Source: Aptenodytes patagonicus (taxonomy: Eukaryota; Chordata; Aves; Sphenisciformes; Spheniscidae). Taken from it: DNA of 64,000 nt. Position numbers and translations under genes: made by a program. Under the pieces are notes generated by a model that had not been told where the DNA came from, ran no database searches, and saw nothing but the letters and a program-made list of their open reading frames with translations. This document shows positions 34,886 through 46,035 of this stretch, in pieces. The stretch spans positions 3,653,001-3,717,000 of the forward strand of contig NC_134954.1 of assembly GCF_965638725.1 (NCBI RefSeq). Direction: 5' to 3'. How positions within the stretch are numbered: the stretch's first letter is position 1; each line of letters starts with the position of its first letter.

Positions 34886-34891
34886 AATAAA
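34886..34891 (+). terminator. AATAAA polyadenylation signal of KCNE4
   Basis: A canonical AATAAA in TTTAAATAAAGAAACACG at the end of a long A/T-rich UTR, followed by a T/G-containing stretch. It is the only strong signal in a suitable position after the KCNE4 stop. Confidence 0.75.
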
Positions 34892-34912
34892 GAAACACGT
34901 TTCCTGGAAAAT

Positions 34913-37900
34913 TTTCCATGTCGGTTCACTACATCAAATAGATTTCCAGTAAGGGGACTGCGCAAAATTTCTACAGGATCCTTTTCTTAGCCTCTTTTTT
35001 AAATGATTCCTTGTGTTTGACAGTACTGCAGCATTGCGGGCTGACCGCAGGGCTGAGCCAGGCGCTCCGGATCTGCCTCGGGTCCGTACTGGCTCTTTGG
35101 GGCACTGGGCAACTTCCTCGTGCTCAGCTCCTGCCCATGGGCAGGCAGGGCCGCAGGGATACCCAGAGTTCCTCCTGCAAAGAGCCGGGGGTGCTGGCGA
35201 GCCATCGAGGAGGCCGGAAAAACCGACAAGCTGCTATGAAAACATTTTTGTCACTTATTCAGCCTCTTGAAAAGTCTGCATTTTGAGTTTTGGTTTTAAA
35301 TTTGCATTGTAGCAAATTGGGTGGGCTAGGGTTGAGGTTACGGGCAAGTATCTGACACAGGTCTCTGTTCCCACTGGATTTCCAGTACTTGGCCACGGTA
35401 CGTAGCCGGCTTTGTCACAAGCTTTGACCCTGGGTCTCGTTGCTGCTCTGCCCCAGCACTGGGGATAGGGGAGGTTTTTGGGATTCTGGCTCCCAACGCA
35501 GGGCAGAAGCGTTTAGAGGCAATGTTGCACTTCCATATCTCCTTCAAGCTGTGACAGTACGTAGAGGGACACAGGCACCGGCTGAGACCTACTTGCATGG
35601 GGTAATTTGAGGTTGTTTCAAGACTCAGGTTGCTATAAAGTTATATCCGCTCACTTTCCCACACAAACCTGTTCCCCTGTGCTCTGCTCTCTTCACTCAC
35701 TCCCTATTAAATAATTCTGGGGCCTGTTCACAAGCTTCTGTGGACCTAAAGCTACCCATCAGCAAGACTGCGTTTCCCTCCGGCAATGTAATCTCCTGGG
35801 ACACCCACAGTGTCCTGGAATAGCGGGTCAGTAATGCTGCATCTTCCACATTTACCCATGCTGCTGTCTCAGCGTTTCAGTGTTTCCATTGCCACAACAA
35901 TGAATCAAGAGACTTCTGACAGCACTGGTGATAAGAAGGCAAAACAGAACAAAATGTAAATTATAGCTCTGCTTTATGGATCAAAAAGCTAGCTTATTCC
36001 AGCGGTTTCTTGTGTTAAATGGAGCTGCTATAAAGGGAAACACTGTGTGCTTTGGGGTCTATTTACACTGAAGTGAGCTAGTAAGCACGAAAATGTGGCC
36101 ACCTTCTTGCAGACTGTGATGGAGCTATGCTTGGCCCGTGGGGTTCGAGAAAGCATGCGTGATAGTTTGGTATGTATTTGTCTTTGTCCAAATTAGTATT
36201 TTGATGGCACCAGGGGAAAAAAAAAAAAGAAGCAAAAATATATTTTAGCTAGAAAAGTTAATTGGATGTGCAACTGAACGCAATGATGCCTTGAAGACGG
36301 CCCAGTGACCCAAGACTAACAGGTAGCTATTATTCCAAAATAAAAGAAGCGTTGTTAATCTTGAAAAGCTACAGATGGAAGAAAATTGCCCCCATTAAGC
36401 TGGTTTTAAAATCCTTTTGACTACTAAGGAGTAAAAGGTGGTAATAATTTTTTTTTTCAAAAAATGACAGGCATTTCCAGTGTGCTTCAGTAACTGAGTT
36501 AAATCAGATTCAGAGCTAATAAATCTTGGCTTGAGGGCAATGATAATTGACTGTAATTTGACTGAATGGAGATGATTTTATTTTTACAAATGCATTCTTT
36601 CTTAAAAGAACACAGCAATTGGGCTCCCATTTCTCGGCAGTGCTATACCTCGTACGTTTGCTGGAATAGTTAATGCATATCACCTTTGACAGAACAGAAA
36701 GAGAGGGCCACATGTGGCATGTGCACATGGTCTGGCTCCAGGACCTACTGTAAATATAAGTGCCAACTCTCAAGATTACCACACCGGGATCTGTGATAGC
36801 GGCTGGCTGATTTACAATCCTAAATCCCGCCGGTGGATCGCGTACAGACGCACCTGTGAGGTTACTCAGTCAACAGACTGAACCTGCTGAATAATTGAAG
36901 CGGAAATGCAGAACCCTTCTCTTCCCCAGGCACAGGCTCTCCCAGGACTGCCGTGCTCTGGACCGGGGAAAGAGTTAACCAGGGAGGGAAGGTTAACGAA
37001 TACGAGAGAATCCACTTTCCCAGGGCCGGAGCGCAGGTCACAGATGATGGTAAGTGAGGCCAGGAGCCTCATGTGTTACAACCCATTGCAAAACTTCTCT
37101 CCCCAGCTTGGCCCTCTCACAGTGGGTTCCCCTGGATCTGTCCCTTTCTCAGACACGCACCCACACCTACCCAAATAATCAAATCAATTCTCACAGGGTT
37201 GGAAAGGAAGGAAACGGATGAACTATAACAGTCATTTCTGTTTCGAAGTCCTCAGTGCATGACGTGGGACAAGGATAGGTGTACTGCTCGAGGACAAGGA
37301 GCACACAGGTCCCCAACGCAGACTGCACTTTTATCGCAGCCGTTGCAACCAAGAGAAGATTAAACCACCTGCCTTTAATTTTCATCTCAAAATTTCAAGA
37401 CCCTGCAAAGGCAGAAGGAGTCCCCGCCACGTGATAGATGAGCGCTCTCCGAGATGCTCAAAGTGGGGTGCTGGACAGTATGGTTGGTTGCACCAGATGC
37501 AATTGTGCCAAAGCTGGACCACGCTCACCTGTGGTTGACGATCTACCACGCTCGCGTTATAATCTTTTTGGACCTTGTTGTTCTAGCGGGAAGATTATTT
37601 CTCCCTGAGTTCACAGTTGCATTTTAGATTTAAAATACAAGGTTTGCATCTAAGAGGCATAAAAATTAATGAAATTGTTTAGGCTATTGGTTTTTAAGCA
37701 CTGATCATATTTGCCTCTGTGTATTTGGTTGATTTGCTTTCGTATTCTTTCCATTTTCACACGCCTCTGCAGTTCCTACTGCATACAGCCAAAAATAGCT
37801 GCCAGATGAGCTGCCGCCTTAGTGTATTGACACTTCTGTATCCACCTCTTATGGAAGAAAATGGAAAATAATACAAAATCAATGAGCACCAGAGTTTTTC

Positions 37901-38400
37901 AAAGCTTAATTTTGTTTTAGTTTGGGTTTGGGTAGGGTTCCAGTTTATGTTAGACGGGGTTAGACTGAGACTTTTGCCATCCAAAGAAGTGACTAGAAGA
38001 AGGATAATAAAGGCTATTGAATGGTGCATTACAGGCTATGTTCCCATCTCTCTCCCTGGGTAACCTGTTTAATTGTCCTGCGCTTCACTTGATTATCAGA
38101 TGATACTACTTATATTCCTGTCTGTGAGAATACGATGTGTTCTTGATAGACGTGAAATGCTTGTGATTCTCCGATGAAGGATACAGTATGAATACAAAGC
38201 ATTTGCCCACCTAGGAACAACAAACTTTTTTGTCCCCCTTAATACTATGAGATGCTAGAGTAGCCACTGGCAACAAATGAAAACTGCTAGCATCTGTGAC
38301 TACATGGAAGAGTGCAGCTCATCCCACAGGACCTCCTCAGGTCGGCAGAAGCCGTGTAACAGGGCCTTTTCGCTCGGTTGATATGAGAGAGGAGGTGCCG
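34913..38400. other. Intergenic downstream of KCNE4, no gene recognised
   Basis: Unique-looking, CpG-poor DNA. A-runs occur near 36219-36230 and a T-run near 36449-36458. No coding or RNA-gene signal. Confidence 0.55.
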
Positions 38401-38404
38401 GTGA

Positions 38405-38465
38405 GCAGGGCAGTAGCCCTGGGATGTGGGAGACTAAATTCAGTTCCCTCTTCTGCTCCAGGTTC
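38405..38465. repeat. tRNA-derived SINE relic (probable)
   Basis: GCAGTAGCCCTGGGATGTGG, GAGACTAAATTCAGTTCCCT and CTTCTGCTCC follow the B-box side of a common sauropsid tRNA-derived SINE ('...CTGGGATGTGGGAGACCTGGGTTCAATTCCCTCCTCTGCC'). It is diverged and only this part is recognisable. Confidence 0.5.
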
Positions 38466-39171
38466 ACCGCGGTGCTCTGGAAAATTACTTGCTTTGGCTA
38501 AGACTCTCATTTATGAACTGTAAAGAAAAGCACATCTTCGCTGCCTAAGGCTGGTGTGAGAATGACTACGCTCAGACTCTCAGGGTGCTGAGCTCTGATG
38601 GAAAGTGAGAAAAGACAGATGATTTGTCACTCTTTGTACTTGGAGAAGGAACCACAAAAGTAAAGAACTTCCTCTGGTGTGAACTCCAGCTGTTTAGCCG
38701 GGGCCAGCGTGTGATGCTTCCATCCCCTGCAGCTTACCTATGAATGCTGGGCCTGGAGCAAGCCTGCCGTGGTGCTGGTCCCCAGCCTAGCCCTCCCTGG
38801 GACAGTCGTCTCATCCCAGCAATGAAAATGTTAGCTGAACAGTGCAGGCAAGAGGATGTGAGACGCACAATGTTCGCAAGAGATTTTGAATTCTGTCCTA
38901 GAGAGTACAAAGAAGACGAGACTTTCCTTCTCTGCAGGAGGAAATGTAAACCGTGCGCCTCTAAGGATGTATAATATCCCCCTTCCCTCTCTTCAGAACA
39001 CGATAAACTGATCGAGCAAGGTTTCCTGTAAGAGGGAAGAGAGGAAGAGAAAAAGAGTGTTGCTGCTACTATTTTTTAATAATAGGTATGGAGCTATGTA
39101 GTAGCAGACAGCCTACCCTTGAATGTCACACAGACAAGCCCCAGTGGTGCCTCTTTCAAGGCCTTAACGGG

Positions 39172-39189
39172 GCGCCATCTCGCCATTTT
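39172..39189. promoter_or_regulatory. Paired YY1-like motifs
   Basis: GCGCCATCTCGCCATTTT contains two adjacent GCCAT(C/T)TT-like cores resembling the YY1 site. The motif is short and could be chance. Confidence 0.25.
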
Positions 39190-40153
39190 CCTTACAAATA
39201 CCTGATGCTACAAAACGACCCGTTGCTATTGCCGATCCTGTCAGCAACAGCAGGCCAATGAGTGTCATTAATTGCTTTTCAGCGTGCTTGCGCTGTGCTT
39301 CTGCCGCACTGGGAAGCAGGGAACACTCTTGACGCTTGTAGAAGCATGGAGTGGTGCTGGGACTGCTGAAAGCCCAAGCACCACTGGGACATTTCTCCAG
39401 GTGTGACTTTCCCCACACAGCACTGTATGAGAGCACTGTGGAAAGTCTGGGGTTGCGCACGCATCCTGTGCATAGGTGTTAATGGCGATCAGTTGCACAG
39501 GATTTTACACCAAAGGGTGCTGTTGACTTTGGTTAGAAGGGTGAGTGTTATCTAGGAGATGACAGTGAGGCACATGGGTGATGTGATGGTAGCACCTACC
39601 CATATTTGCCGAGGAACTGCTCGTTGTGCCTTCACCAAACGAAACAGCAGCAACAGCTCTGTCACCTTCTGTCGCTCGGGGTCTAGCTGTTCAGCGTTAA
39701 ACATAATTAACTTCAGTCCCATCTAATTAGCTGCTCTTCGGCCAGGATGTGTATCTCAGACGGATTCTCACTGTAAATTTTTTTTCTCCTATATTCATCA
39801 AGAATGAAACACCAGATGAAAAGGATTGTGCAGCTTGCCCTGTGGGGAGCCATCATTAGGGAGGTGCTGGCAGAGCTAACCGGCATCGGTGTCATCGTGC
39901 TGCACTGGCAAGCAAAAATGTTCCCTTAGGGCCGGCTGCTCAAGGTTTTTACTGCTTCAGGTGAGCTATAGATACTGTACTTAATGTTTGGGTGGATATT
40001 TACATACTTAGTTATGCATTACTGTGATAATAAAACTCACGAAGGACATCCAAAATATCACAGGATTCTTTTTGTCAGTGAAAAGAATTTTTTCCACAGC
40101 TTCTCTTCCATGACCGTTAGGTTGTCTTGTGAAGTACTATCATCAGGAACGAC

Positions 40154-40207
40154 GAGAACATGATATTCATATGGAAAGAGGAGAACATAACATTCATATG
40201 GAATAGG
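40154..40207. repeat. 27-bp imperfect tandem duplication
   Basis: GAGAACATGATATTCATATGG (from 40154) is repeated 27 bp later as GAGAACATAACATTCATATGG (from 40181), with a few mismatches. Confidence 0.8.
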
Positions 40208-40940
40208 CAGAGCTTTGGGATTAAAAGTGTCCTGTATAGGAATATTTGTGAGATACATGTGTGCCAGGGAAGGATCACAGACCCAGGAGGTTAGAGTAAA
40301 AGTACTAGACTCTTTGAGTTTTTGTATTTACGATGTCTAGACAGACAGTGAATTTTCCCTTATTCTTCTGTTGCGAGCTGTGCCAGTTTGAACTGGGAGA
40401 GTCCAATAAATGGACTTCTATCTGTATGTATGTTCCTGACGTGCCTATTATTTTCCCCCTCGCTACCATTTTTCTATAGGATTGTAGCCCAGGGAATTTA
40501 TTTTTTCAGGCCTCTCCTTATCTTCTTTTTCTTTTCTGCATAAAAGACATAGCTTAGGGCACTTAAGTCAGGCTGAACATGACTTTTTCTATTCCTTGGC
40601 ACTTTCTAATGCTGACTGCTACCATCTCTTTTGAGGAGCGCAGTACGTGCTTTCCTAACAGCTATACACAATTCACACACTGACATATGGTTAACATCAA
40701 TTTTATAGGGGCCTGGAAGCGCAAGGCACTGTGTTAATTTTTCCTGTTATAAAGTGGGGCACAGAATTGGTTACTTCTACTGTGGGTCACCAGTTCAAAT
40801 GCAAACCCAGGTCGGGGCTACCCAAGCTTGGCGTGGGGATTTGATGGCTTTTGCGACGCTGGCTCTGTGAGACTGGTACCCTCAGCACACCGAAAGGAAG
40901 CAGTTTGAGGACAAAGAGGAGACATTTTATGCTTCAGCCT

Positions 40941-40964
40941 GCAAAAGCAGCAGCAAAAGCAGCA
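40941..40964. repeat. 12-bp tandem duplication
   Basis: GCAAAAGCAGCA occurs twice in succession and is followed by GCAAGG. Confidence 0.8.
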
Positions 40965-42099
40965 GCAAGGCTGTAAATTGGGTGATGTGAGTTAGCTAGT
41001 GAAATCGCTGGCTGGTGGGGAACCGGTGGAGTCCCCTCCCCACTGACCTCCAAGCCAGGTCTGGCGGGCTGGGGGGGGAGCAGTGATGGGCACTGCCTCT
41101 CCCCGGCTGGTATCTGCTCACCAAAGCACAGTCCCAGATGGCACCACTCACAAAAGGCTCCTGGGCCATCAGGGTGGAAGGTACATGGGGGGACCAGCCC
41201 CTTTCTTACGCTGACCCTGATTTTGGAGGGGCGGATCTTCTTCTCACAAATGTTACAGGCAAAGTGGCATCAGGGTTCGGTGAGGGGAGGGGCAGGCTCC
41301 AGGTAGGATTTGGGGCGATAACCCTGCGTGCCCCCTACCCCCTCCAAGCCAGGAAGTTGTCTTTCAAAAACAATGTCACTCCCTTTCACTTTTTTTTCTT
41401 TTTGTTCCCTCTGGGCTCTGGAAACATGCACTTTATTGCTACACAGCAACTTCCCTGAACTCTATCTGGGAGATTAATGGTTTATTGAAGAACAGGCAGG
41501 ATTTAGATTGTCATCAAGAGACCCATAAAAGTAAGCATGTAAAAAGTGTTATGGAAACAGAGCGTGGCCCCTCGGAGTTTTCAAGGGTGGAAGCTGGGCA
41601 ATACACATGCCCTGCATCCAGCTCCTGCACCCCTTTGCTGGGGGCACACGTGGAAGGGCAGTGGGAGTCATTATTTGTCCTGGAAATTAATGAGTCCCTT
41701 GTGATGTAATTTGCTTTAAGTGCATCTTTGCACACAAGCTGATTTTTTTTTCCAGGCTAGCTGCTGCTTTGTTTGTACGTCACTGGGAACATATTAATGG
41801 CCGTCAGGAACATTTCTTTTGGAATCCTCACAGATATCCCTAGTGATCCAATTTGAAGCATTGCCTGGAAAATGATTAACTCCTCTCTTTGGTCTATAAG
41901 GGATAGGATTACACAAATCTGCTCCGCCGCTTCGGGCCACAGCCAGCTCATTCCTGTAGACATCCTCATGTTCCTCTCCAGGGACCTGCGCTTTTAGGGA
42001 GTCCTGCACGTAAGCTATTGTTGCATCTTAAGGCCAAACTGTTCCATTTAAGCACGGGTCCATAAAAGTGGCTGTACTACAATGCCCTAGGGAAAGACT

Positions 42100-44300
42100 G
42101 GGTTGCAAACAGCCAGCTGAGCCGTGACACAGTGAAAACAGCACCCTGCTCTCACGTCAGCTACCCCGCGCGGCCTTTTTTCTCTCCTGAACTTTTTCAC
42201 GAGATTCATTATTGGTGATATTTCTTGTGTGTGGAAATAATAACTTCACGTGTACCCCAAGCGTTGTGAGGTTAGCTACGCAGTTAACATGCACAGTTGC
42301 CGTCATTGTTCCCCCAATTATTGAAAATTGGCTGAAGTTCGCTATTTCCCCATGCAATCGCGGGACCTGCGTGTTAAAGCACAGACAGAGCCGAAAAATG
42401 AATGCTAGAGTTGTAACGCCACAGCTTGCTTGTTTAGGAATGGGTTTCTTTCGTTAAGGGTTTAAAATAGACGCTCTGAAGATTTGTTAGGACAGCTCAT
42501 CCTCGCACACATAACCATTCGCTCCGTTACCTTCGATCCAGCATCTTTCCCCCAGTATTCCAGTTTCCATGGGCTCCCCCGCCCTCCTCAGCACCATGGC
42601 TCTCTTTCTGTGTAGAATAGTAGAAGCAGAAGTAAAGTAGTAAAAAACCCCCTATTTCTTTAGCTTTGTATACTTCTTGCCAAAATGATAAAAGGAGCAG
42701 GTTTGCTCTTGGCTCATCTCACTGGAGGGGGGTTCCCCTATGAACGGCCCCAAAAAAGCTCCAGTGGCCCTGGACCCCCCCCAGAGTTTCAGGATTGCCA
42801 GTGGGGTCTCCTCACGCTGAACCTGTTGGGTTTTTTTTGTCCAATTCACACCAGTTTCCTTGTTTTCAATCACAGATGTCCCCGAGGGTGGGTTAAGCTG
42901 CAGCCTGCCTTTAACTTGCCTTTCACAGATGCTTTTTTTTTCCCCCGGCTTTTCTTCCCATTCTGCCCTGGCTCAGCAGGACAGGGATCGGGCCGCCCCG
43001 AAAACCAGAGCCCTGCCCAACGTGGGGTGGGCTGGGGGCCTTGGGGCACCCCAACACCCCCTTCCACCCACCGTGGGGGATGAATCTGTTGGGGATGAAG
43101 AAAACCATTACAGAAACAGGGCAGACACGTGTCATGGCCACGCAGTTGCCTTCGCACAGTGTTTCCATGCGGCCCGCCGGCTGTTTCGTTTACATGTGTG
43201 GAGCAGCTGGCAGTTATTGAAAAACTCCCTCTTAATTGCGTCGATAGACTCTCAGAAGAAACTGTCAGGTGATAAAAGCCATAAAACGAGAATTACTGCC
43301 TCTGAGCAAGGGTAGCGAGCGGCGTGCAGCTCGAAGAGGGGCTGCGAGTGCCGCAGAGGGCTCGCAGCCCCGCCATGGGGTATCTCTGAGAGGTTTTTTT
43401 TTGGGGGGGAACCTGCGCCAGTGGTTTTTAGGGCCCACGGGAGTGTCCCAATGTCTCCACCCGAGGCTGTTTGCAACAGGGGAGCCCGGGGCCGGCGGTG
43501 GGGCCGGGGCCATGGCGAGGGTCGGCGGCGGAGGCCTCCCCGTGGGGCTGAGGGAAGGTCCCGCCAGGCCAGGCTGGGGTGGAGGGCGCCATGCGGGCCC
43601 ACCAGCTGCCAGGCTCACAAGAAGAAAAACAAACCTTGTGATTTTCTCCATAATTGCACCTCTCGGGTGCCGTTGCTCACAGCTTTATGCTTTTTCATAC
43701 CCCCTGAGGCACGTTATTACTCCCCAGCAGCCACGGCACGGTACACTTAATTGCTTAATTACATATCCCCGGTCTGAGTAACGTCTCCGGTTGCTAGGCT
43801 TGTCAAGCCCTATTAACCGATAGCGTTTGCCTTCCAGTTCTGAAAAGCCTGGTGAAAGATGCGCCGAGTTTATCCAATGAATATTTTATCATTGCTGCAT
43901 CTTTAATACAAATAGCTCTGACATCTACTCGTCCTTTACAAAGCTCCTTTTTGAAGGATAAAAACGAGCGCGGAGAACTTCGGTGAATGCTCCCCGTTAT
44001 GGGGTTTTTATTGCCTGGTGGCCGTGCTCACGGAGGCGGAGGAGGGACGTGGCCGGTCTGTGGTGGTGGTGGAGATCACAGCCGTGGTCTCAAGCACGGA
44101 GTAATCGAAAGCAATTCCTTCCCACAGACTGAGGTCTGCTTCAACTTTGCCTTGTTGATATTTGTGAAACCTCTAATTAGGTGCCCTTTCATTTTGCTTT
44201 GTGTCTGAGGATGATACCGTGTCGTCCTCTATTCTCAGGACTTTTAATATTTCTAGTGACTTATGAAAAGGGCAATTCTGTCCGGCATTTTGTGACCTTT
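42100..44300. promoter_or_regulatory. Possible regulatory block with CpG islet
   Basis: A CpG-rich islet at about 43.30-43.62 kb is flanked by unique A/T-rich sequence. That sequence is dense in TAAT/ATTA cores (for example CTTAATTGCTTAATTACAT, 43746-43764) and includes an RFX-like half-site GGTTGCTAGG (43789-43798). In such gene-poor flanks this composition often marks conserved enhancers. No conserved protein frame is present; the 170-codon frame at 43269-43781 overlaps frames on the other strand. Conservation was not testable. Confidence 0.3.
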
Positions 44301-44516
44301 AATTTGGGAGAATGTTGTTCTTGAGGATGAATGTGGTGATTTTGTCTGCTGTGTTCCTCGCAATGATAATTTTGTGATGATGGCCACTCTAGAAAACCAG
44401 ACTACAGCTTTCTAAGTGTGGACTAAGGAAGCCCATAGTGAGTTCCTTTCTAGCCAAGCTGTATAAAAAGACAACCTTACCTTCTTAAGTTTACTCTTGT
44501 TCAATGCCTATTGTGA

Positions 44517-44521
44517 GGTAC
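44517..44521. repeat. Target-site duplication (left) of solo LTR
   Basis: GGTAC immediately before the LTR is repeated exactly at 45097-45101 after it. A 5-bp duplication is typical of ERVL-class elements. Confidence 0.85.
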
Positions 44522-44668
44522 TGTCGTGGTTTAACCTCAGTCAGCAACTGAGCACCACAAAACCGCTCGCTCACTCCCCCCTGCCCCAGGTTGGGATGGG
44601 GGAGAGAATTGGAAGAGTAGAAGTGAGAAAAACTCGTGGGTTGAGATAAAAACAGTTCAATAATTGAC

Positions 44669-44716
<48 letters not shown>

Positions 44717-45096
44717 TGATATACAAAGCAAGTGATGCACAGTGCAATTGCTCACCACCCGCCGACCGATGCCCAGCCAGTCCCCGAGCAGCGGCCCCCC
44801 CAGCCAGCTTTCCCCAGTTTCTGTACTGAGCATGATGTCCCATGGTATGGAATGTCCCTCTGGCCAGTTGGGGTCAGCTGTCCTGGCTGTGCCCCCTCCC
44901 GGCTTCTTGTGCACCCCCAGCTTTCTCAGTTGGCAGAGCATGGGAAGCTGAAAAGTCCTTGGCTAGTGTAAGCACTGCCCAGCAACAACTAAAACATCGG
45001 TGTGTTATCAACATTATTCTCATCCTAAATCCAAAACACAGCACTGTACCAGCTACTAGGAAGGAAATTAACTCTATCCCAGCTGAAACCAGGACA
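44522..45096 (-). mobile_element. Solo LTR of an avian ERVL-type endogenous retrovirus
   Basis: A 575-bp element bounded by TG...CA and by exact 5-bp GGTAC duplications. The minus strand begins TGTCCTGGTTTCAGCTGGGA and ends GGTTAAACCACGACA, which I recognise as a widespread avian LTR family. By that comparison U3 is at the right end and U5 at the left, so the element points leftward. The region where the family has its TATA box reads CAGTACAGAAAC on the minus strand, so the core promoter seems decayed. The expected ATTAAA-type signal is also changed (ATTGAA). No internal retroviral genes are present, so it is a recombination remnant. Confidence 0.92.
44670..44714. repeat. (AAT)n microsatellite inside the LTR
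   Basis: About 15 AAT units ending in GATGAT. On the minus strand it is an (ATT)n run in the R/U5 part of the LTR. To my knowledge the tract is intrinsic to this LTR family, and its length should vary between birds. Confidence 0.9.
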
Positions 45097-45101
45097 GGTA
45101 C
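45097..45101. repeat. Target-site duplication (right) of solo LTR
   Basis: GGTAC directly after the LTR, identical to 44517-44521. Confidence 0.85.
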
Positions 45102-45518
45102 CCCAGGCGAGCCAACCAACCTGCAAAATCAGAAGAAAAAATTCTGGTGAATAGTAAGTTTGTTGGGAAAATTATATTTAGGTCATCCTAAGTGAAACTA
45201 TTTATGAATTCAGGTCAAATTCTCTAACTCGTTACTCCTGGGATTTTATTTTTTTCCGGGAGTGGATTTTTCTTGACAGTCATTTTTCCCTTTTACTTAA
45301 CTCAGGGGTTAATGCATTTGCCCAGAAACTGGGAATCCCTCAGCCAGTTCCAGTCTGCACTTGGGTGGGGCTGGATAATCCAATCCCACTGAATTACCAG
45401 CGCTTTTGAGTATCTTAGGACGAAAGGGCAGTACACTCACAATTTCTTCCATTGGACCTGTGTCCCCACAATATAAAATATGTATTTCCTAAGCCAGAGA
45501 AAAAGAAATGACAAATAC

Positions 45519-45590
45519 TCCCTAGCCCAGTGGTTAGCAAATACACAGAGGCAAGAATATATTGGATTTCAGTTCCTGCTCCGGTGACTG
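45519..45590 (+). repeat. tRNA-derived SINE relic (probable)
   Basis: CCCTAGCCCAGTGGTTAGCA, then GGATTTCAGTTCCTGCTCCGG, matches the A-box (TAGCTCAGTGGTTAG) and B-box (GGTTCAAGTCCCTGCTC) arrangement of a tRNA-derived SINE known from sauropsids. It is diverged, with no functional tRNA fold. Confidence 0.5.
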
Positions 45591-45954
45591 TAACTTGTAC
45601 AAAATTGTACGGTAACATCACGACACTGTAAGATTTGGTTATCCTATAGCCTGGCAGCCATAGTGCTCTCATATGAGATGTGGATTCCCTCGGGGCCCGG
45701 GTAGAAATCAGCCTGCATCCATTGCTTCTTGGATTTAGTCATGGAATTAAATACCTAATCCTCTCTTTTCTTTTGCTGTTTATGAGAAGCAAATGTTTTG
45801 TTGAAACAACTGTGTTTCAAGTCAAAGCCATGTTGGCTTTGTTTACTTCAGTGAGGAAACATCAACTTATTTAAATTTGTAAATCATCTTTTGACTAAAA
45901 GCAGTTACTCTCATGAATCTGTCAAGGTGGGGCCTCATTCGCTAGCTGCTAAAG

Positions 45955-46035
45955 GAAGGGATAAAACAAGCAGCTCTTAACTCATAGAGCTTGCAGTCTA
46001 GGAGAGGAGATGTGGTAAACAGAGAGATGAGACAA
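45955..46035. repeat. Ancient SINE-tail relic (tentative)
   Basis: CATAGAGCTTGCAGTCTAGG followed by A/G-rich sequence resembles 'AAGAGCTTACAGTCTAAGTAGACAAGACAG' seen in old amniote SINE tails. Short and uncertain. Confidence 0.35.

Larger units (their letters stand above)
32822..34912 (+). other. KCNE4: KCNE4 3' untranslated region
   Basis: About 2.1 kb of A/T-rich non-coding sequence from the stop codon to just past the AATAAA at 34886-34891. It contains an (AT)n tract at 33074-33090 and two palindromic ancient-repeat fragments (33759-33829 and 34524-34593). The last 150 bp are T/A-rich with TGTATATAA-type motifs, typical of a 3' end. The end is inferred from the poly(A) signal alone. Confidence 0.7.
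38466..42100. other. Intergenic, no gene recognised
   Basis: No conserved coding frame. The 76-codon frame at 38744-38974 has a Cys-containing tail but matches nothing I know. It holds two small tandem duplications (40154-40207 and 40941-40964) and a pair of YY1-like motifs at 39172-39189. Confidence 0.5.

Noticed and set aside
38744..38974. 76-codon frame with a Cys-rich end as a small secreted protein
   Set aside because: No signal peptide and an irregular cysteine pattern, downstream of a SINE relic. Chance is more likely.
42587..42600. CTCAGCACCATGGC as a REST/NRSF (RE1) site
   Set aside because: Only the left half matches. The right half (expected GGACAGC-like) is absent, so it is at best a half-site.
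43252..43781. Three to four overlapping frames (109-170 codons) on both strands
   Set aside because: All lie in a GC-rich islet with Pro/Gly/Arg-rich translations. None resembles a protein family.
44571..44941. Frames encoding poly-isoleucine or poly-leucine
   Set aside because: They are translations of the AAT microsatellite in the solo LTR, not real membrane proteins.
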